64,000 bases of DNA from Haliea sp. (GCA_030730585.1 JANQUV010000101.1:3881-67880), one strand, 5' to 3'. Numbered from the stretch's first letter, positions 40,364-51,770 are shown. The notes: generated by a model from the letters alone, not told the origin. Numbers and translations are program-made.

Positions 40364-41088
40364 AGATTTTACTGGTCGACGATGAGCCACTGGCGCGTGA
40401 GCGCTTGCGTCGTTTGCTGCACAGGCTGCGGCCCGAGGCGGTGGTGATCGAAGCCGATTCCGGGAAGGCTGCGCTTGCAGTCATGGCGCAAGACGACCCC
40501 GCGCTGGTGCTGCTCGATGTCCGTATGCCGGGTATGGATGGCATTGAAGTGGCGGCGGCGCTCGACTGCCTGCCAGCGCCGCCTGCCGTGATTTTTTGTA
40601 CGGCGTACGATGAATACGCACTCGAAGCGCTGCGACATCAGGCGGTTGCCTACCTCTTGAAACCGGTGCGGGAAGTGGAGTTGGCGCGTGCGCTGGCAAC
40701 AGCGGGTCGAGTCAACCGGGTACAACTGGCGGCGCTGTCAGACGGCGAACTGCCGGGCCGCTCGCAGGTGAGCAGTCAGGGCCATCGCGGCCTGGAAACG
40801 CTGCCGATAGCAGATGTTCGCTGCTTCGTTGCTGAACAAAAATACGTTACGGCATTTGCTCCGCAGCGTGAGCTTCTGATTCAGGATCCGTTGAAAGATC
40901 TGGAGCAGGAGTTTGCGGCAGATTTTTTACGGGTGCACCGCAACGCACTGGTGGCCTTGCGCCATATCCGTCGCTTGCGGCGTGATGCTGACGGCAGCTG
41001 GTCGGTTGAGCTCGATGGCATTGCCTTGCAGCCCCAGGTGAGCCGGCGGCATTTGGCTGAGGTGAAGGCGAGGCTGCAGCAGGCATAG
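40360..41088 (+). CDS. algR: LytTR family response regulator (AlgR)
   Basis: 242 aa; [20 protein letters not shown] receiver, LytTR C-terminus ADFLRVHRNALVALRHIRRLRR. Confidence 0.93.
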   Translation: MKILLVDDEPLARERLRRLLHRLRPEAVVIEADSGKAALAVMAQDDPALVLLDVRMPGMDGIEVAAALDCLPAPPAVIFCTAYDEYALEALRHQAVAYLLKPVREVELARALATAGRVNRVQLAALSDGELPGRSQVSSQGHRGLETLPIADVRCFVAEQKYVTAFAPQRELLIQDPLKDLEQEFAADFLRVHRNALVALRHIRRLRRDADGSWSVELDGIALQPQVSRRHLAEVKARLQQA

Positions 41089-41128
41089 AGTTTGGTCTTT
41101 TTTCTGTTTTCAGGTCTGGGAGTCTCAT

Positions 41129-41165
41129 CGACGGTTCGACGGTTCGACGGTTCGACGGTTCGACG
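41129..41165 (+). repeat. 8-bp tandem repeat (CGACGGTT)x4 + CGACG
   Basis: Read directly: cgacggttcgacggttcgacggttcgacggttcgacg. Confidence 0.95.
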
Positions 41166-41191
41166 ATGTGAGTGGCTGTCTTCCGGAGGGC

Positions 41192-41562
41192 GGCCCGTTG
41201 GGCCGCTGCGTCGCTCCGGGGCCCGGAGGTTCTTTTTGCTCCACTACGGGCGCATGCGACTCGCTAACCGTGTTTCTTCTTGCGCTGCCGTCCGGCGGCT
41301 GAGTTTTTGGCAGGTTTGGTGTCTGCCAAGGCTGCTGTGTTCTTGCGTTGGCTCGTTCCTACTGTGTGGGCTGCGGGTTGGCAGGGCCTAAGGTGGTGGG
41401 GAGTTCGAGCCGACGCCCTCCGAGTCCGCAAAAAGACCTCCAAACCCCGAATCAACGCGGTGTGGTTGCATCGGCTGCGAAGCGTTTAACACCCAGCGCG
41501 GCTCTGATGCTGTGCTTGGGCCTGCATCGCCAGCGACGCAGCGGCCCAACGGGCCGCCGACC
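41192..41562. repeat. Repeat-rich noncoding element bounded by a 27-bp perfect inverted repeat, between algR and hemC
   Basis: GGCGGCCCGTTGGGCCGCTGCGTCGCT near 41192 and its exact reverse complement AGCGACGCAGCGGCCCAACGGGCCGCC ending near 41561; a further related inverted segment extends to about 41690. Confidence 0.8.
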
Positions 41563-41746
41563 AAGCAAAGCCACCAGCCCCCCACAAGTCTGGCCCACCG
41601 TAAGCCGCATGCCTCCGCAATGGAGCAGGAAGTAAGCCACTGCGCGAAGCGAAGCAGCCGCCCAGCGGCTCGCCCCCAGCAGCGCGAAAGTCGCAGCACC
41701 CCGATGTGGCTGGTATCATCGCACTATCATCTTTTGGAAGCCGCTA

Positions 41747-42679
41747 ATGCCCCGTACCGTAACCATTGCCACCCGCGAAAGCCCCTTAGCCCTGTGGCAG
41801 GCCGAATTTGTGCGCGACGAGCTGCAGCGCGCGCACCCCGGTCTGGACGTGCAGATTCTGGGCATGACCTCACGTGGTGACCAGCTGCTGGAGGTACCTT
41901 TGTCGAAAGTGGGTGGCAAAGGCCTTTTCGTCAAAGAACTCGAGACTGCTCTGCTTGACGGCAGCGCGGATATTGCCGTGCATTCGATGAAAGATGTGCC
42001 AATGGAGTTTCCCGAGGGTTTGGCTTTGGGTGTCATTTGTGAACGTGAAGACCCTCGCGATGCCTTTGTCAGTAATCGCTATGAGTGTGTCAATGCAATG
42101 CCCGCTGGCAGCGTTGTGGGTACTTCCAGCCTGCGTCGGGAGTGCCAGTTGCGTGCAGCACGCCCGGACCTCGAAGTGCGCTTCCTGCGCGGGAATGTTC
42201 AAACGCGTTTGCGCAAGCTGGATGCCGGGGAGTATGACGCGATTCTGCTCGCCACTGCCGGGCTGTTGCGCCTTGAAATGGATGGGCGTATTCGCCAGCG
42301 CATAGCGGTGACGGATTCTCTGCCGGCTGGGGGGCAAGGTGCGGTGGGTATTGAGTTGCGCAGCAGCGACCGCGAGATGCTGGCCTTGCTACAACCGCTG
42401 CATCATGCGCAGACGGCGTTGCGAGTGGCAGCAGAGCGGGCGCTGAACCGCAGGCTTGAGGGTGGCTGTCAGGTGCCGATTGCCTGTTATGCGGAGCTTG
42501 AGTCGGGCGGCGAAACTTTATGGTTGCGTGGGCTTGTAGGCCGTCCCGATGGGGGCCTGCTGCTGCGCGCGGAAGCCCGTGCACCGGTTGCGGAAGCCGA
42601 AGCGCTGGGTGTTGCGGTGGCGGAGGATTTGCTCGCGCAGGGTGCGTCTGCGATTTTGGCCGAGGTCTATGGCCGCTAA
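41747..42679 (+). CDS. hemC: Hydroxymethylbilane synthase
   Basis: 310 aa; [46 protein letters not shown]. Confidence 0.97.
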   Translation: MPRTVTIATRESPLALWQAEFVRDELQRAHPGLDVQILGMTSRGDQLLEVPLSKVGGKGLFVKELETALLDGSADIAVHSMKDVPMEFPEGLALGVICEREDPRDAFVSNRYECVNAMPAGSVVGTSSLRRECQLRAARPDLEVRFLRGNVQTRLRKLDAGEYDAILLATAGLLRLEMDGRIRQRIAVTDSLPAGGQGAVGIELRSSDREMLALLQPLHHAQTALRVAAERALNRRLEGGCQVPIACYAELESGGETLWLRGLVGRPDGGLLLRAEARAPVAEAEALGVAVAEDLLAQGASAILAEVYGR

Positions 42680-43442
42680 CGCGGTTCTGGTCACCCGCCC
42701 TGCCGGCCAGGGTGACGGTCTCTGCGCTGCGCTGGCGGCGCGGGGTTTTGCGGTTCATCACCTGCCTCTTTTGGCGCTGGAGTCTGTGCTGCCGCTGCCG
42801 GCCAGCGAACGTAGTCGTGTTTTGGCTCTTGACCAGGTGCAGCATATTATTTTTGTGAGCGCCAATGCGGTGCATTTTGGCATGTCTGTTATCGAGCGTT
42901 ACTGGCCCCAGTTGCCGGTGGGCCTGCAGTGGTATGCCGTAGGTGACGGCACAGCCCGCGCACTCGCGGCTTTTGATGTTGTGGCGCAGACACCTGGCGA
43001 TGATATGACCAGCGAGGGGTTGTTGAGCCTGGCGGGCTTGCGTGACTGCGCGAACGAACGAGTGCTGATCGTTAAGGGCGAGGGAGGGCGCGACGCGTTG
43101 CTGCGCGAGCTAACGCTGCGGGGTGCCCGTGTAGAAACTCTGGCGTGTTATCGGCGTGTTGCGCCGCGAATGGCCTCGGGCGAAATGGCTGCGAAGCTTG
43201 CACACTGGAAAATTAATCTGGTTTGTATCAGCAGCGGTGAAGGCTTGGCGAATATGTTGGCGTTGCTTAGCCCTGCAGAAACCTCTAAGTTACAAATGAT
43301 AAGTTTGCTGTTGCCGTCGCAGCGTGTTGCGGATGCGGCGCGTGCAGCGGGATTTCGGCATTGCCTGATAGCGGACAATGCCTCCGATGGCGCCATGTTG
43401 CGGGCGCTGGAGCGCTGGAAGCCGGCTACGGGAGAAGATTAA
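42669..43442 (+). CDS. hemD: Uroporphyrinogen-III synthase
   Basis: About 257 aa from [27 protein letters not shown]; follows hemC with overlap. Confidence 0.9.
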   Translation: MAANAVLVTRPAGQGDGLCAALAARGFAVHHLPLLALESVLPLPASERSRVLALDQVQHIIFVSANAVHFGMSVIERYWPQLPVGLQWYAVGDGTARALAAFDVVAQTPGDDMTSEGLLSLAGLRDCANERVLIVKGEGGRDALLRELTLRGARVETLACYRRVAPRMASGEMAAKLAHWKINLVCISSGEGLANMLALLSPAETSKLQMISLLLPSQRVADAARAAGFRHCLIADNASDGAMLRALERWKPATGED

Positions 43443-44741
43443 GTGAGTGAAGACCAAAAACCGGCGGAGTCGCCCTCGACGCGAGCTCCTGATGCTGGCT
43501 CGGCAGAGCCAGCGCATGAGCGCATCGAAAGCTCAGAGCAAAAACTTGAACAACAGCCCGAGCAAAAGCCCGAGCAAAAGTCTGACCAAAAGCCTGACCA
43601 AAAGTCCGAGCGAGCGCCGAAACCGGCGGCAGAGGCAGCACAAAAAGCTGCGCCCGAGTCACGTTCTTCTAAACGTTCCGGTGGCGGCATTGCCTGGTTG
43701 TCCCTGCTGCTAGTGGTTGCTCTGGGTGTAGCTGCGGCTTGGTTTTTGCTGCAGGCGCAAGCCAGGGAAGTCGCGCTGCTCGAGCGCTTGGCAGATCTTG
43801 AGCGGGCTGGTTCCGCAAGCTCAGCCGTGATGGTGGATGACTCCGCCATCCGTGCTGAGTTGGGTGCCTTGGAAAGTAGTCTGCAGCAGTCTATTGACCA
43901 ACGTGTTGCGGTTTTGCAACCGCGTCTGCAAAGCCAGTTGGGTTCGCTGCAGGAGCAGGGCTCGCGGCTACAGGCGTTGGAGACGCAGTTGGCTGAGCAG
44001 CGCGCCGAGCTGGCGCAGCTGCGTGGCGGTGACCGCGATAGCTGGCTCTTGGCTGAAGTGGAATATTTGCTGCGTTTGGCCAACCAGCGGCTCATTATGG
44101 CCGGCGATGTCGAGTCGGCTCAGCGTCTGTTACACAGTGCAGATGGTATTTTGCGCCAACTCGACAGTGTGGGTTTGTATCCGGTGCGCGCTGCAGTGGC
44201 CGATGAACTCGCGATGTTGCGCGCATTGCCGCAGTTGGACGTAGAAGGTGTGTATCTGCGTTTGGGCGCACTGGTGGATCAAGTGGCGGCGCTGGTAATT
44301 TTTGAGCTGCCGGAACGTGTGGGTGAGCTCGAAGCAACACCGGCTGACAGTTGGCAACAACGTTTGCAGCAGGGCTACCAGCAAGCGCTGGCAACCTTAT
44401 CCAGTTATATCGTGGTGCGGCGCCGTGAGGTGCCTGTAGAGGCCCTGGTCGACCCACAATGGGAAGGCCTGTTGCGGCAGAATCTGGTGATGTTGTTGCA
44501 GCAAGCCCAAGTTGCGCTGTTGTCGGGCAATCAACCGTTGTATGAGGCCAGCTTGCAGCGCGCCCGGGGTTGGTTGATGGAGTTTTTTCTCGCCGATGAG
44601 GCGGCCGCAACGGCTGCGGTAAGGGAGTTGGATGATCTCACCGACGAGGTGATCGCCGTACCCTTGCCTGATATTTCAGCTTCTTTAGTAGCGCTGAAGA
44701 CGTATACCGAACCGCGCCTGCAGCGCAACGGGACACCGTAA
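43443..44741 (+). CDS. hemX: HemX family protein (uroporphyrinogen-III C-methyltransferase-like)
   Basis: 432 aa, GTG start; low-complexity N-terminus, one TM segment, WLLAEVEYLLRLANQRLIMAGD. Confidence 0.92.
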   Translation: MSEDQKPAESPSTRAPDAGSAEPAHERIESSEQKLEQQPEQKPEQKSDQKPDQKSERAPKPAAEAAQKAAPESRSSKRSGGGIAWLSLLLVVALGVAAAWFLLQAQAREVALLERLADLERAGSASSAVMVDDSAIRAELGALESSLQQSIDQRVAVLQPRLQSQLGSLQEQGSRLQALETQLAEQRAELAQLRGGDRDSWLLAEVEYLLRLANQRLIMAGDVESAQRLLHSADGILRQLDSVGLYPVRAAVADELAMLRALPQLDVEGVYLRLGALVDQVAALVIFELPERVGELEATPADSWQQRLQQGYQQALATLSSYIVVRRREVPVEALVDPQWEGLLRQNLVMLLQQAQVALLSGNQPLYEASLQRARGWLMEFFLADEAAATAAVRELDDLTDEVIAVPLPDISASLVALKTYTEPRLQRNGTP

Positions 44742-44744
44742 GCT

Positions 44745-45974
44745 ATGCGTGGCCTGTTGATATTGGCACTGTTGGCTCTGTTGCTGGGAGTGGGGATAGT
44801 TGCGCTGATCGAAAACCACCCGGGTTATGTGCTGGTGGCGTACGGTCAATACACGGTGGAAACCAGCCTCTGGGTGGGGCTGGTGTTGCTAGCCGTGTTC
44901 GTGACACTGCTCTATCTGCTAATCGGTTTACTGCGCAAGGTGTTCAGCGGGCAGCGTTCTGTTGCGGGTTGGCTCGGCCAACGCAAGGCGCGCCGCGCCG
45001 CACGGCTGACCCACCGAGGCTTGATCAGTTTCATTGAGGGCAATTGGGTGCGAGCGCGTAGCCAGCTGCTTAGCGGCGCTGCTCACAGTGAAGTGCCATT
45101 ACTGAATTATCTGACGGCCGCCCGGGCCAGTTTCCAGCTGGATGAGCCGGATAAAATGCGCGAGTACCTGGGCATTGCGGAACAGGCGAATGCCGATGCC
45201 GGAATTGCTGTAGCGTTGACTCAGGCAGAATTGAAGCTGCAAGGGGGGCACTTTGAGCAGGCGGTGGCAACCTTGGAGCGTGCGCGCCGCAATGCCGGCC
45301 GCCATCCTCATGTTTTGAAGCTGCTGCACAGCGCCTATCGCGGCCTTGAAGACTGGGATGCGTTGCTGAAATTACTGCCCGAGCTGCGCAAGCATGGTGT
45401 TCTGCCAGATGATTCACTACTGGAGCTTGAGCGCAGCGCTCACACGCGTTTGCTTGAGCGCTGCGCGACTGCTGACGGCGATGGTGCGGCCGCAGCGCTC
45501 CAGCAATGCTGGGAGGCGATGCCGGCATCGCTGCGCCAAAACAAGGCCATCCTGCGCAATTACGTCGGCCACCTTATTCGCGCCAAGGATTTTATGGCAG
45601 CGGCGAAGCTTGTCCAGCGGGCATTGAAGCAGGAGTGGGACGGAGATTTGGTGCGCTTGTTCGGTTACGTAGAGTTGCCCGATGCAGGCCGCCAACTCGC
45701 TCAGGCAGAGGCGTGGTTGACCGATCATCCACGTGATCATCAGTTACTGCTTACGCTGGGCAGGCTGGCGTGCCGTCATCAGCTGTGGGGCAAGGCGCGG
45801 GATTATTTTGAAGGCAGCTATCGTCAGCGGCATACGTCCGAGACGTGCGCGGAGCTGGGCCGTCTGCTGGCAGCGCTTGGTGAAGACAAAGACAGCGCTC
45901 TGTATTTTCGCGAGGGGCTGTTGTTACGGGAAAAGACCCTGCCTGTGCTGCCGGCGCCGCAAAAGTCCGACTAG
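44745..45974 (+). CDS. hemY: HemY family protein (heme biosynthesis-associated TPR membrane protein)
   Basis: 409 aa; two N-terminal TM segments then TPR-like helices; follows hemX. Confidence 0.92.
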   Translation: MRGLLILALLALLLGVGIVALIENHPGYVLVAYGQYTVETSLWVGLVLLAVFVTLLYLLIGLLRKVFSGQRSVAGWLGQRKARRAARLTHRGLISFIEGNWVRARSQLLSGAAHSEVPLLNYLTAARASFQLDEPDKMREYLGIAEQANADAGIAVALTQAELKLQGGHFEQAVATLERARRNAGRHPHVLKLLHSAYRGLEDWDALLKLLPELRKHGVLPDDSLLELERSAHTRLLERCATADGDGAAAALQQCWEAMPASLRQNKAILRNYVGHLIRAKDFMAAAKLVQRALKQEWDGDLVRLFGYVELPDAGRQLAQAEAWLTDHPRDHQLLLTLGRLACRHQLWGKARDYFEGSYRQRHTSETCAELGRLLAALGEDKDSALYFREGLLLREKTLPVLPAPQKSD

Positions 45975-47482
45975 AGCTCGCGGTCACCACCAGGTAGATT
46001 GATTCCCAATTCGCTCCACAACGTGTCTATGCGCGCTTTTACCTCGCTGCTCATGGCGATGGGGCTGCCCCATTCACGGGTGGTTTCGCCGGGCCACTTG
46101 TTGGTGGCGTCGAAACCGACCTTGGATCCCAGGCCTGCTACAGGTGAAGCAAAGTCGAGATAGTCTATCGGCGTGTTGTCGATGAATACGCTATCGCGCT
46201 GGGGGTCCATACGGGTCGTCATAGCCCAGATTACATCCTGCCAATTTCGCGCATTGACGTCGTCGTCGGTGACAATCACAAATTTGGTGTACATAAACTG
46301 GCGCAAAAACGACCAGACGCCCAACATGACGCGCTTGGCGTGGCCGGGATATTCCTTGCGTATGGTGACAATAGCCATACGGTAGGAGCAGCCTTCGGGT
46401 GGCAAGTAAAAATCCACAATCTCGGGAAACTGTTTTTGTAGAATGGGCACAAACACTTCGTTCAGTGCCAGCCCCAGAATCGCCGGCTCGTCTGGGGGCC
46501 GCCCGGTATAGGTGCTGTGATAGATAGGGTTTTCACGATGGGTAATTGCTTCCACCGTAAACACCGGAAAGCGTTCGACTTCGTTGTAGTAGCCCGTATG
46601 GTCGCCAAAGGGGCCCTCATCGGCCATTTCCCCAGGCTCAAGGTAGCCTTCAAGAATAAATTCGGCGCTGGCCGGTACCTGCAGCCCGTGTTGCCGGCAG
46701 CCGTCGGTATAACATTCGGTCAGTTCGGTCTTGGCGCCCCGTAACAGGCCCGCGAATGCATATTCGGACAGGCTGTCCGGAACGGGTGTAACCGCGCCCA
46801 GTGTCGTTGCGGGGTCGGCGCCCAAGGCAATCGCCACGGGGTAACGCTGCCCCGGGTGCTGTAGTTGCCAGTCGCGAAAGTCCAATGCACCGCCGCGGTG
46901 CGACAACCAGCGCAGAATCAGCTTGTTGCGAGCGATCAACTGCATGCGGTAGATGCCAAGATTTTGCCGGGTTTTGTTTGGGCCGCGAGTGATCACCAGC
47001 GGCCAGGTGACCAGTGGGCCGGCATCCCCTGGCCAGCAGGTTTGAATGGGCAATTGGTACAAGTCGACGTCGTCGCCGCTCTTGGCGTGGAATTGGCAGG
47101 GCGCGTTGCGGACCAGCTTGGGCCCCATATTCATGACTTGCTTGAGCAACGGTGCTTTTTCCCAGGCATCGCGCAGCCCCTTGGGCGGATCAGGCTGACG
47201 CAGGTAGGCGAGAATCTCGCCAATCTCACGCAGTGCCTTGACGTTTTCCGCGCCCATGCCCAGGGCCACGCGGGTTTGCGTGCCAAACAGGTTGACCAGA
47301 ACGGGAATGTTGCTGCCTTTGGGGTTCTCGAAGAGCAGGGCGGGGCCGCCAGCACGCAGGGTGCGGTCGGCAATTTCAGTCATTTCCAGATAGGGGTCAA
47401 CTTCCTGGTGAATGCGCACCAGTTCCCCGCGCTGTTCCAGTGCGGTAATGAATTCGCGGAGGTCTTTATAGGCAGTAGTCAC
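45971..47482 (-). CDS. ubiD: UbiD 4-hydroxy-3-polyprenylbenzoate decarboxylase
   Basis: 503 aa; [47 protein letters not shown]. Confidence 0.95.
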   Translation of the reverse strand: MTTAYKDLREFITALEQRGELVRIHQEVDPYLEMTEIADRTLRAGGPALLFENPKGSNIPVLVNLFGTQTRVALGMGAENVKALREIGEILAYLRQPDPPKGLRDAWEKAPLLKQVMNMGPKLVRNAPCQFHAKSGDDVDLYQLPIQTCWPGDAGPLVTWPLVITRGPNKTRQNLGIYRMQLIARNKLILRWLSHRGGALDFRDWQLQHPGQRYPVAIALGADPATTLGAVTPVPDSLSEYAFAGLLRGAKTELTECYTDGCRQHGLQVPASAEFILEGYLEPGEMADEGPFGDHTGYYNEVERFPVFTVEAITHRENPIYHSTYTGRPPDEPAILGLALNEVFVPILQKQFPEIVDFYLPPEGCSYRMAIVTIRKEYPGHAKRVMLGVWSFLRQFMYTKFVIVTDDDVNARNWQDVIWAMTTRMDPQRDSVFIDNTPIDYLDFASPVAGLGSKVGFDATNKWPGETTREWGSPIAMSSEVKARIDTLWSELGINLPGGDREL

Positions 47483-47531
47483 GGGCTGTCCTGGCTGGCG
47501 GCTTTGGCGAGAGGACAGTATAGCGTGCTCT

Positions 47532-47553
47532 GGGGCCGGCCTACGCCGGCCCC
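47532..47553 (-). other. Strong GC hairpin downstream of rho
   Basis: GGGGCCGGC-CTAC-GCCGGCCCC (9-bp stem); no T-tract on either strand. Confidence 0.7.
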
Positions 47554-47563
47554 GGATTAACTT

Positions 47564-48832
47564 TTATTTGCGCTTCATGGACATGAAGAACTCGTCGTTA
47601 GTCTTGGTGTCCCTGAGCTTGTCGAGCAAGAATTCAATGGCAGGGCCGTCTTCCATGCTGTGCAGCAGCTTGCGTAGAATCCACATGCGCTGCAGCTCTT
47701 CTTCGCCGGTGAGCAGTTCTTCCCTGCGAGTGCCGGAGCGGCGGATGTTGATGGCGGGGTAGACGCGCTTCTCAGCAATTTTGCGGTCGAGGTGCAGCTC
47801 CATATTACCGGTGCCCTTGAACTCCTCGTAGATGACCTCGTCCATCTTTGAACCGGTGTCGACCAAGGCGGTAGCGATAATTGACAGGCTGCCGCCCTCT
47901 TCAATGTTGCGTGCCGCACCAAAGAAACGTTTGGGACGCTCTAGCGCGTGGGCATCAACACCACCTGTCAGTACTTTGCCGGAACTGGGTACTACGGTGT
48001 TGTAGGCGCGGGCGAGGCGAGTGATGGAGTCGAGCAGAATCACCACGTCACGTTTGTGCTCGACCAGGCGCTTGGCCTTCTCGATGACCATATCGGCCAC
48101 CTGCACGTGCCGCGAGGGTGGCTCGTCGAAGGTAGATGCCACCACTTCCGCGCCGCGTATACCCACGGTGCGCTGCATGTCGGTGACTTCTTCCGGACGT
48201 TCGTCTATTAACAAGACGATGATGTAGCACTCGGGATTGTTGGTCAGAATCGCCTGCGCGATGCTCTGCATAATGACGGTTTTACCCGCTTTGGGCGGTG
48301 CTACCAGCAAACCGCGCTGGCCCTTGCCAATCGGTGCAACCAGGTCGATGACGCGGCCAATCAGATCCTCGGTGCTGCCGTTGCCTTTTTCCAGCGTCAG
48401 ACGCTTGTCGGCAAACAGCGGAGTGAGGTTTTCGAAGAGAATTTTGTGTTTGGCGTTTTCTGGCCGGTTGAAATTGATCTCGTCCACTTTGAGTAGAGCG
48501 AAGTAACGCTCGCTGTCCTTCGGGGGGCGTATTTTTCCGGAGATACTGTCGCCCGTACGCAAGTTGAAGCGGCGGATCTGGCTGGGCGAGACGTAAATGT
48601 CGTCGGGCCCGGCGAGGTAAGAGCTGTCTGAGGATCTTAGAAAACCAAAGCCATCTTGCAGGATTTCCAGGACACCATCGCCGTAGATATCCTCGCCACT
48701 TTTTGCATGGCGTTTGAGGACCGCAAAGATGATGTCTTGCTTACGGGACCTGGCCATATTTTCGAGGCCGATCTCCTTGGCAATATCAATCAATTCCTGC
48801 GTGGATTTGGTTTTAAGGTCGGTTAGATTCAT
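47564..48832 (-). CDS. rho: Transcription termination factor Rho
   Basis: 422 aa; [69 protein letters not shown]. Confidence 0.98.
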   Translation of the reverse strand: MNLTDLKTKSTQELIDIAKEIGLENMARSRKQDIIFAVLKRHAKSGEDIYGDGVLEILQDGFGFLRSSDSSYLAGPDDIYVSPSQIRRFNLRTGDSISGKIRPPKDSERYFALLKVDEINFNRPENAKHKILFENLTPLFADKRLTLEKGNGSTEDLIGRVIDLVAPIGKGQRGLLVAPPKAGKTVIMQSIAQAILTNNPECYIIVLLIDERPEEVTDMQRTVGIRGAEVVASTFDEPPSRHVQVADMVIEKAKRLVEHKRDVVILLDSITRLARAYNTVVPSSGKVLTGGVDAHALERPKRFFGAARNIEEGGSLSIIATALVDTGSKMDEVIYEEFKGTGNMELHLDRKIAEKRVYPAINIRRSGTRREELLTGEEELQRMWILRKLLHSMEDGPAIEFLLDKLRDTKTNDEFFMSMKRK

Positions 48833-49078
48833 AGAGGAGCGCTGAGTTGTTGTTCAGGGAAGACGTTCAATGCAAACAGGCGTACCGCCGGGAAACCGGC
48901 TAGAAGCGTCGAGGATGCAGCGTTAAATCGTTGGGTGGCAGAGTTATTATCGCGACACGGGGCCGTGCAACAAGAGAGAATGTAGCACGCTGGGTTGGGG
49001 GCGTCTAGCGTTTTTGCGGCTTGCTGCCAGCCATGCCATAGCGTGCAAGAACAGACAGGAAAGCCGCATTGCTGCAGC

Positions 49079-49405
49079 TCAGACGACCTCTTTTATGAAT
49101 TCGATGAGTTGGCTCTTGGACAGTGCACCGACTTTGGTGGCTTCTGCACTGCCGCCTTTGAACAGGATCAGCGTGGGTATTCCGCGAATGCCGAACTTGG
49201 GTGGAATGTCCGGGTTGGCATCCACGTCTACTTTGCATACTTTGAGTTTGCCGGCGTATTCACTGGCGATCTCGTCCAGGACCGGCGCGATCATTTTGCA
49301 CGGGCCGCACCACTCTGCCCAGAAATCGACGAGTACCGGCAGGTCGGCGCTTAAGACGTCGGCATCAAAACTTGCGTCGCTGACGTGTACGATGTGTTCG
49401 CTCAT
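49079..49405 (-). CDS. trxA: Thioredoxin
   Basis: 108 aa; [21 protein letters not shown]. Confidence 0.97.
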   Translation of the reverse strand: MSEHIVHVSDASFDADVLSADLPVLVDFWAEWCGPCKMIAPVLDEIASEYAGKLKVCKVDVDANPDIPPKFGIRGIPTLILFKGGSAEATKVGALSKSQLIEFIKEVV

Positions 49406-49555
49406 GGTGCTCTCCAGTTGCTGTGGCGTTGTGACGGCAGCGCAGTTGCTGCGGTTCACCGCCTAACGGTGAGGCACAATGATACCATTGGGTTTTGCGC
49501 GTACAACCGTCGTTCGGGAGTTTTTCGTTATGACCTTATACCTGATGCTCAGGTG

Positions 49556-49837
49556 ATGACAGTGGTATCGGGCTGGACGGTGTACTTACTGCGTTGTGCT
49601 GATGGCAGCCTGTATACCGGAGTGACCGTTGATCTGCAGCGGCGGCTGGCGCAGCACAACGGCGAGCGCGCAGGTGGGCCACGTTATACCCGGGGGCGTC
49701 GTCCTGTCGCGTTGATCTGGGCAGAGCCGGCAATTGACCGCTCGGAGGCGCAGCGGCGCGAGGCTGAGGTCAAGCGCTGGCCGCGGAAGGCTAAATTGGC
49801 GCTGTCCATGGGTGTGGCACTCAGCCTGCCGGGGTGA
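49556..49837 (+). CDS. GIY-YIG nuclease family protein
   Basis: VYLLRCADGSLYTGVTVDLQRRLAQHNGERAGGPRYTRGRRPVALIW. Confidence 0.92.
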   Translation: MTVVSGWTVYLLRCADGSLYTGVTVDLQRRLAQHNGERAGGPRYTRGRRPVALIWAEPAIDRSEAQRREAEVKRWPRKAKLALSMGVALSLPG

Positions 49838-51719
49838 GCGTCTCCAGCTCTTCTTGCTGTGCCAGCCATTGCTCCTCAAGCAGCGCCTGCTGCGCCTTCA
49901 ATGCGCCTTCTTCCCGCACCAGGTCAGCCAGTTCGCGGGTGCTGCTTTCGGTATAGACCGCGGGGTCTGCCAGGCGTGCTTGCAGCACTGCCAAGGCCTG
50001 TTCCGCTTGCGCCAGAGCCTTTTCCGTTTGCACGATTTCGCGTTGCAAGGGGCGTAAGCGCTCGCGCTCCGCAGCCGCTTGTTGCCGACGCACCTTAGCG
50101 GATAACTCCGGCCCGCCTGGTGCCGGACTGGCTGCGGTATCGCTGGTTCGGTAACTGCCAAGAATCCACTTTTCGTAGGCTCGCAGGTCGTCTTCGTACT
50201 CTTCAACCACGCCATCGTGCACCAGCAGCAGCTCGTCAGCCGTGTTGCGCAGTAAATGGCGGTCGTGGCTGACCAGAATTAACGCGCCCTCGTAGCCTTG
50301 CAGCGCCATTTCCATAGCATTGCGCATATCCAGATCAAGGTGGTTGGTGGGTTCGTCCAGCACCAGCAGGTTGGGCTTTTGCCACACCACCAGCGCCAGC
50401 GCCAGCCTGGCCTTTTCACCGCCTGAAAAAGGTGCAATCGGTTGTGTGGCTGTGTCGCCGCGAAAGTTGAAGCCGCCGAGGAAGTTGAGAATATCCTGGT
50501 CGCGCGCTTCCGGGCTGAGCCGCTGCACGTGCAGGGCGGCACTGGCCTGCAGGTCGAGCGCCTCCAGCTGTTGTTGGTCGAAATAGCCGATGCGGCAGTG
50601 CTCGCCCGCCTGGCGCGTTCCTGCCAGCAGCGGCAGGCGGCCAATGAGGCTTTTTAACAGGGTCGACTTGCCCGCGCCATTTTTGCCCAACAGGCCAATG
50701 CGTGAGCCCGGGCGGAGCATCAGGGTGACGTTTTGCAAGATGGGCTTGCCAGCGTACCCCAGGCCCGCCTCATCCAGGCGCAGTAGCGGGTCGCTGCTTT
50801 TCCCTGCCGGCGGGAACACGAAATTAAAGGGCGAGTCGATGTGCGCGGGTGCCAGCTGCTGCATACGCTCGAGCTCTTTCAACCGGCTTTGCGCCTGGCG
50901 TGCTTTGGTCGCTTTGTAGCGAAAGCGGCGTACAAAATCTTCAACATGGGCGATGCGCTGCTGTTGTTTTTCGAAGCTCGCTTGCTGATTGGCGAGCATT
51001 TCCGCGCGCAAGCGTTCGTAGTCGGAGTAGTTGCCCTTCCAGGACTGCAGCTGTTCGCTCTCTATGCTGAGAATGCGTTCGCAGGTTGCATCGATAAAAT
51101 CCCGGTCATGGGAAATCATCAGCAGGGTTCCCGGGTAGGCCTGTAGCCACTGCTCCAACCACAGTGTGGCGTCCAGATCCAGGTGGTTGGTCGGCTCGTC
51201 CAGCAACAGCATGTCCGAAGGGGTCATTAAAGCGCGGGCCAGGTTCAGGCGAATGCGCCAGCCGCCTGAGAAGTCGCTTACGGGCCGGGTTGCGGCATCG
51301 GGTGCAAAGCCTAGGCCTTGCAGTAAACGCTGTACGCGGTTTTCGATGCTGTAGCCGTCGGCTTCTTCCATCTTGCTGTGCAGGGCCGCAGCACGTTGAA
51401 AGTCACCGCTGCCTTCCGCGGCTTCGAGCTCAGCGCAAAGGCTTGCGAGGCGGGCGTCACCCTGGAGAACGTAGCGTCCAGCTGTTTCTTCAGTGGTCGC
51501 CACTTCTTGCGCCATATGCGCCAAGCGCAGATTGTTCATACCCTCAATGGCGCCGGCGTCCGCCTGCAACCTGCCCATCAGCATGGAGAACAGGCTCGAC
51601 TTGCCACTGCCATTGGCGCCGATCAAGGCCAGTTTTTGCCCCGGTTGCAGCGTAACATTGGCGCCCTGGAGCAACAGCTTGCTGCCCCGGCGCAATTCTA
51701 TGTCGCGTAGTATGATCAT
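49821..51719 (-). CDS. ABC-F family ATP-binding protein (YheS-like)
   Basis: 632 aa from MIILRDIELRRGSKLLLQGANVTLQPGQKLALIGANGSGKSSLF; two ABC domains with LLLDEPTNHLD and LLVLDEPTNHLD. Confidence 0.93.
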   Translation of the reverse strand: MIILRDIELRRGSKLLLQGANVTLQPGQKLALIGANGSGKSSLFSMLMGRLQADAGAIEGMNNLRLAHMAQEVATTEETAGRYVLQGDARLASLCAELEAAEGSGDFQRAAALHSKMEEADGYSIENRVQRLLQGLGFAPDAATRPVSDFSGGWRIRLNLARALMTPSDMLLLDEPTNHLDLDATLWLEQWLQAYPGTLLMISHDRDFIDATCERILSIESEQLQSWKGNYSDYERLRAEMLANQQASFEKQQQRIAHVEDFVRRFRYKATKARQAQSRLKELERMQQLAPAHIDSPFNFVFPPAGKSSDPLLRLDEAGLGYAGKPILQNVTLMLRPGSRIGLLGKNGAGKSTLLKSLIGRLPLLAGTRQAGEHCRIGYFDQQQLEALDLQASAALHVQRLSPEARDQDILNFLGGFNFRGDTATQPIAPFSGGEKARLALALVVWQKPNLLVLDEPTNHLDLDMRNAMEMALQGYEGALILVSHDRHLLRNTADELLLVHDGVVEEYEDDLRAYEKWILGSYRTSDTAASPAPGGPELSAKVRRQQAAAERERLRPLQREIVQTEKALAQAEQALAVLQARLADPAVYTESSTRELADLVREEGALKAQQALLEEQWLAQQEELETLTPAG

Positions 51720-51770
51720 TTGGCCGCGCATTCTACGCGCAGCGATTCTCTCTAACCAGCTGGAGCTGCA

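Noticed and set aside
41129-41165. Possible CRISPR array
   Set aside because: 8-bp head-to-tail units with no spacers; simple tandem repeat
41398-41470. tRNA/tmRNA-like TPsiC segment (GAGTTCGAGCCGACGCCCTCC)
   Set aside because: No acceptor stem, anticodon arm or CCA context could be assembled
41388-41699. Overlapping ORFs of 60-122 aa on both strands in the algR-hemC gap (e.g. [27 protein letters not shown]...)
   Set aside because: They lie in a GC-rich inverted-repeat region, overlap each other in several frames and lack RBS or recognisable domains; treated as artefacts of a repeat element
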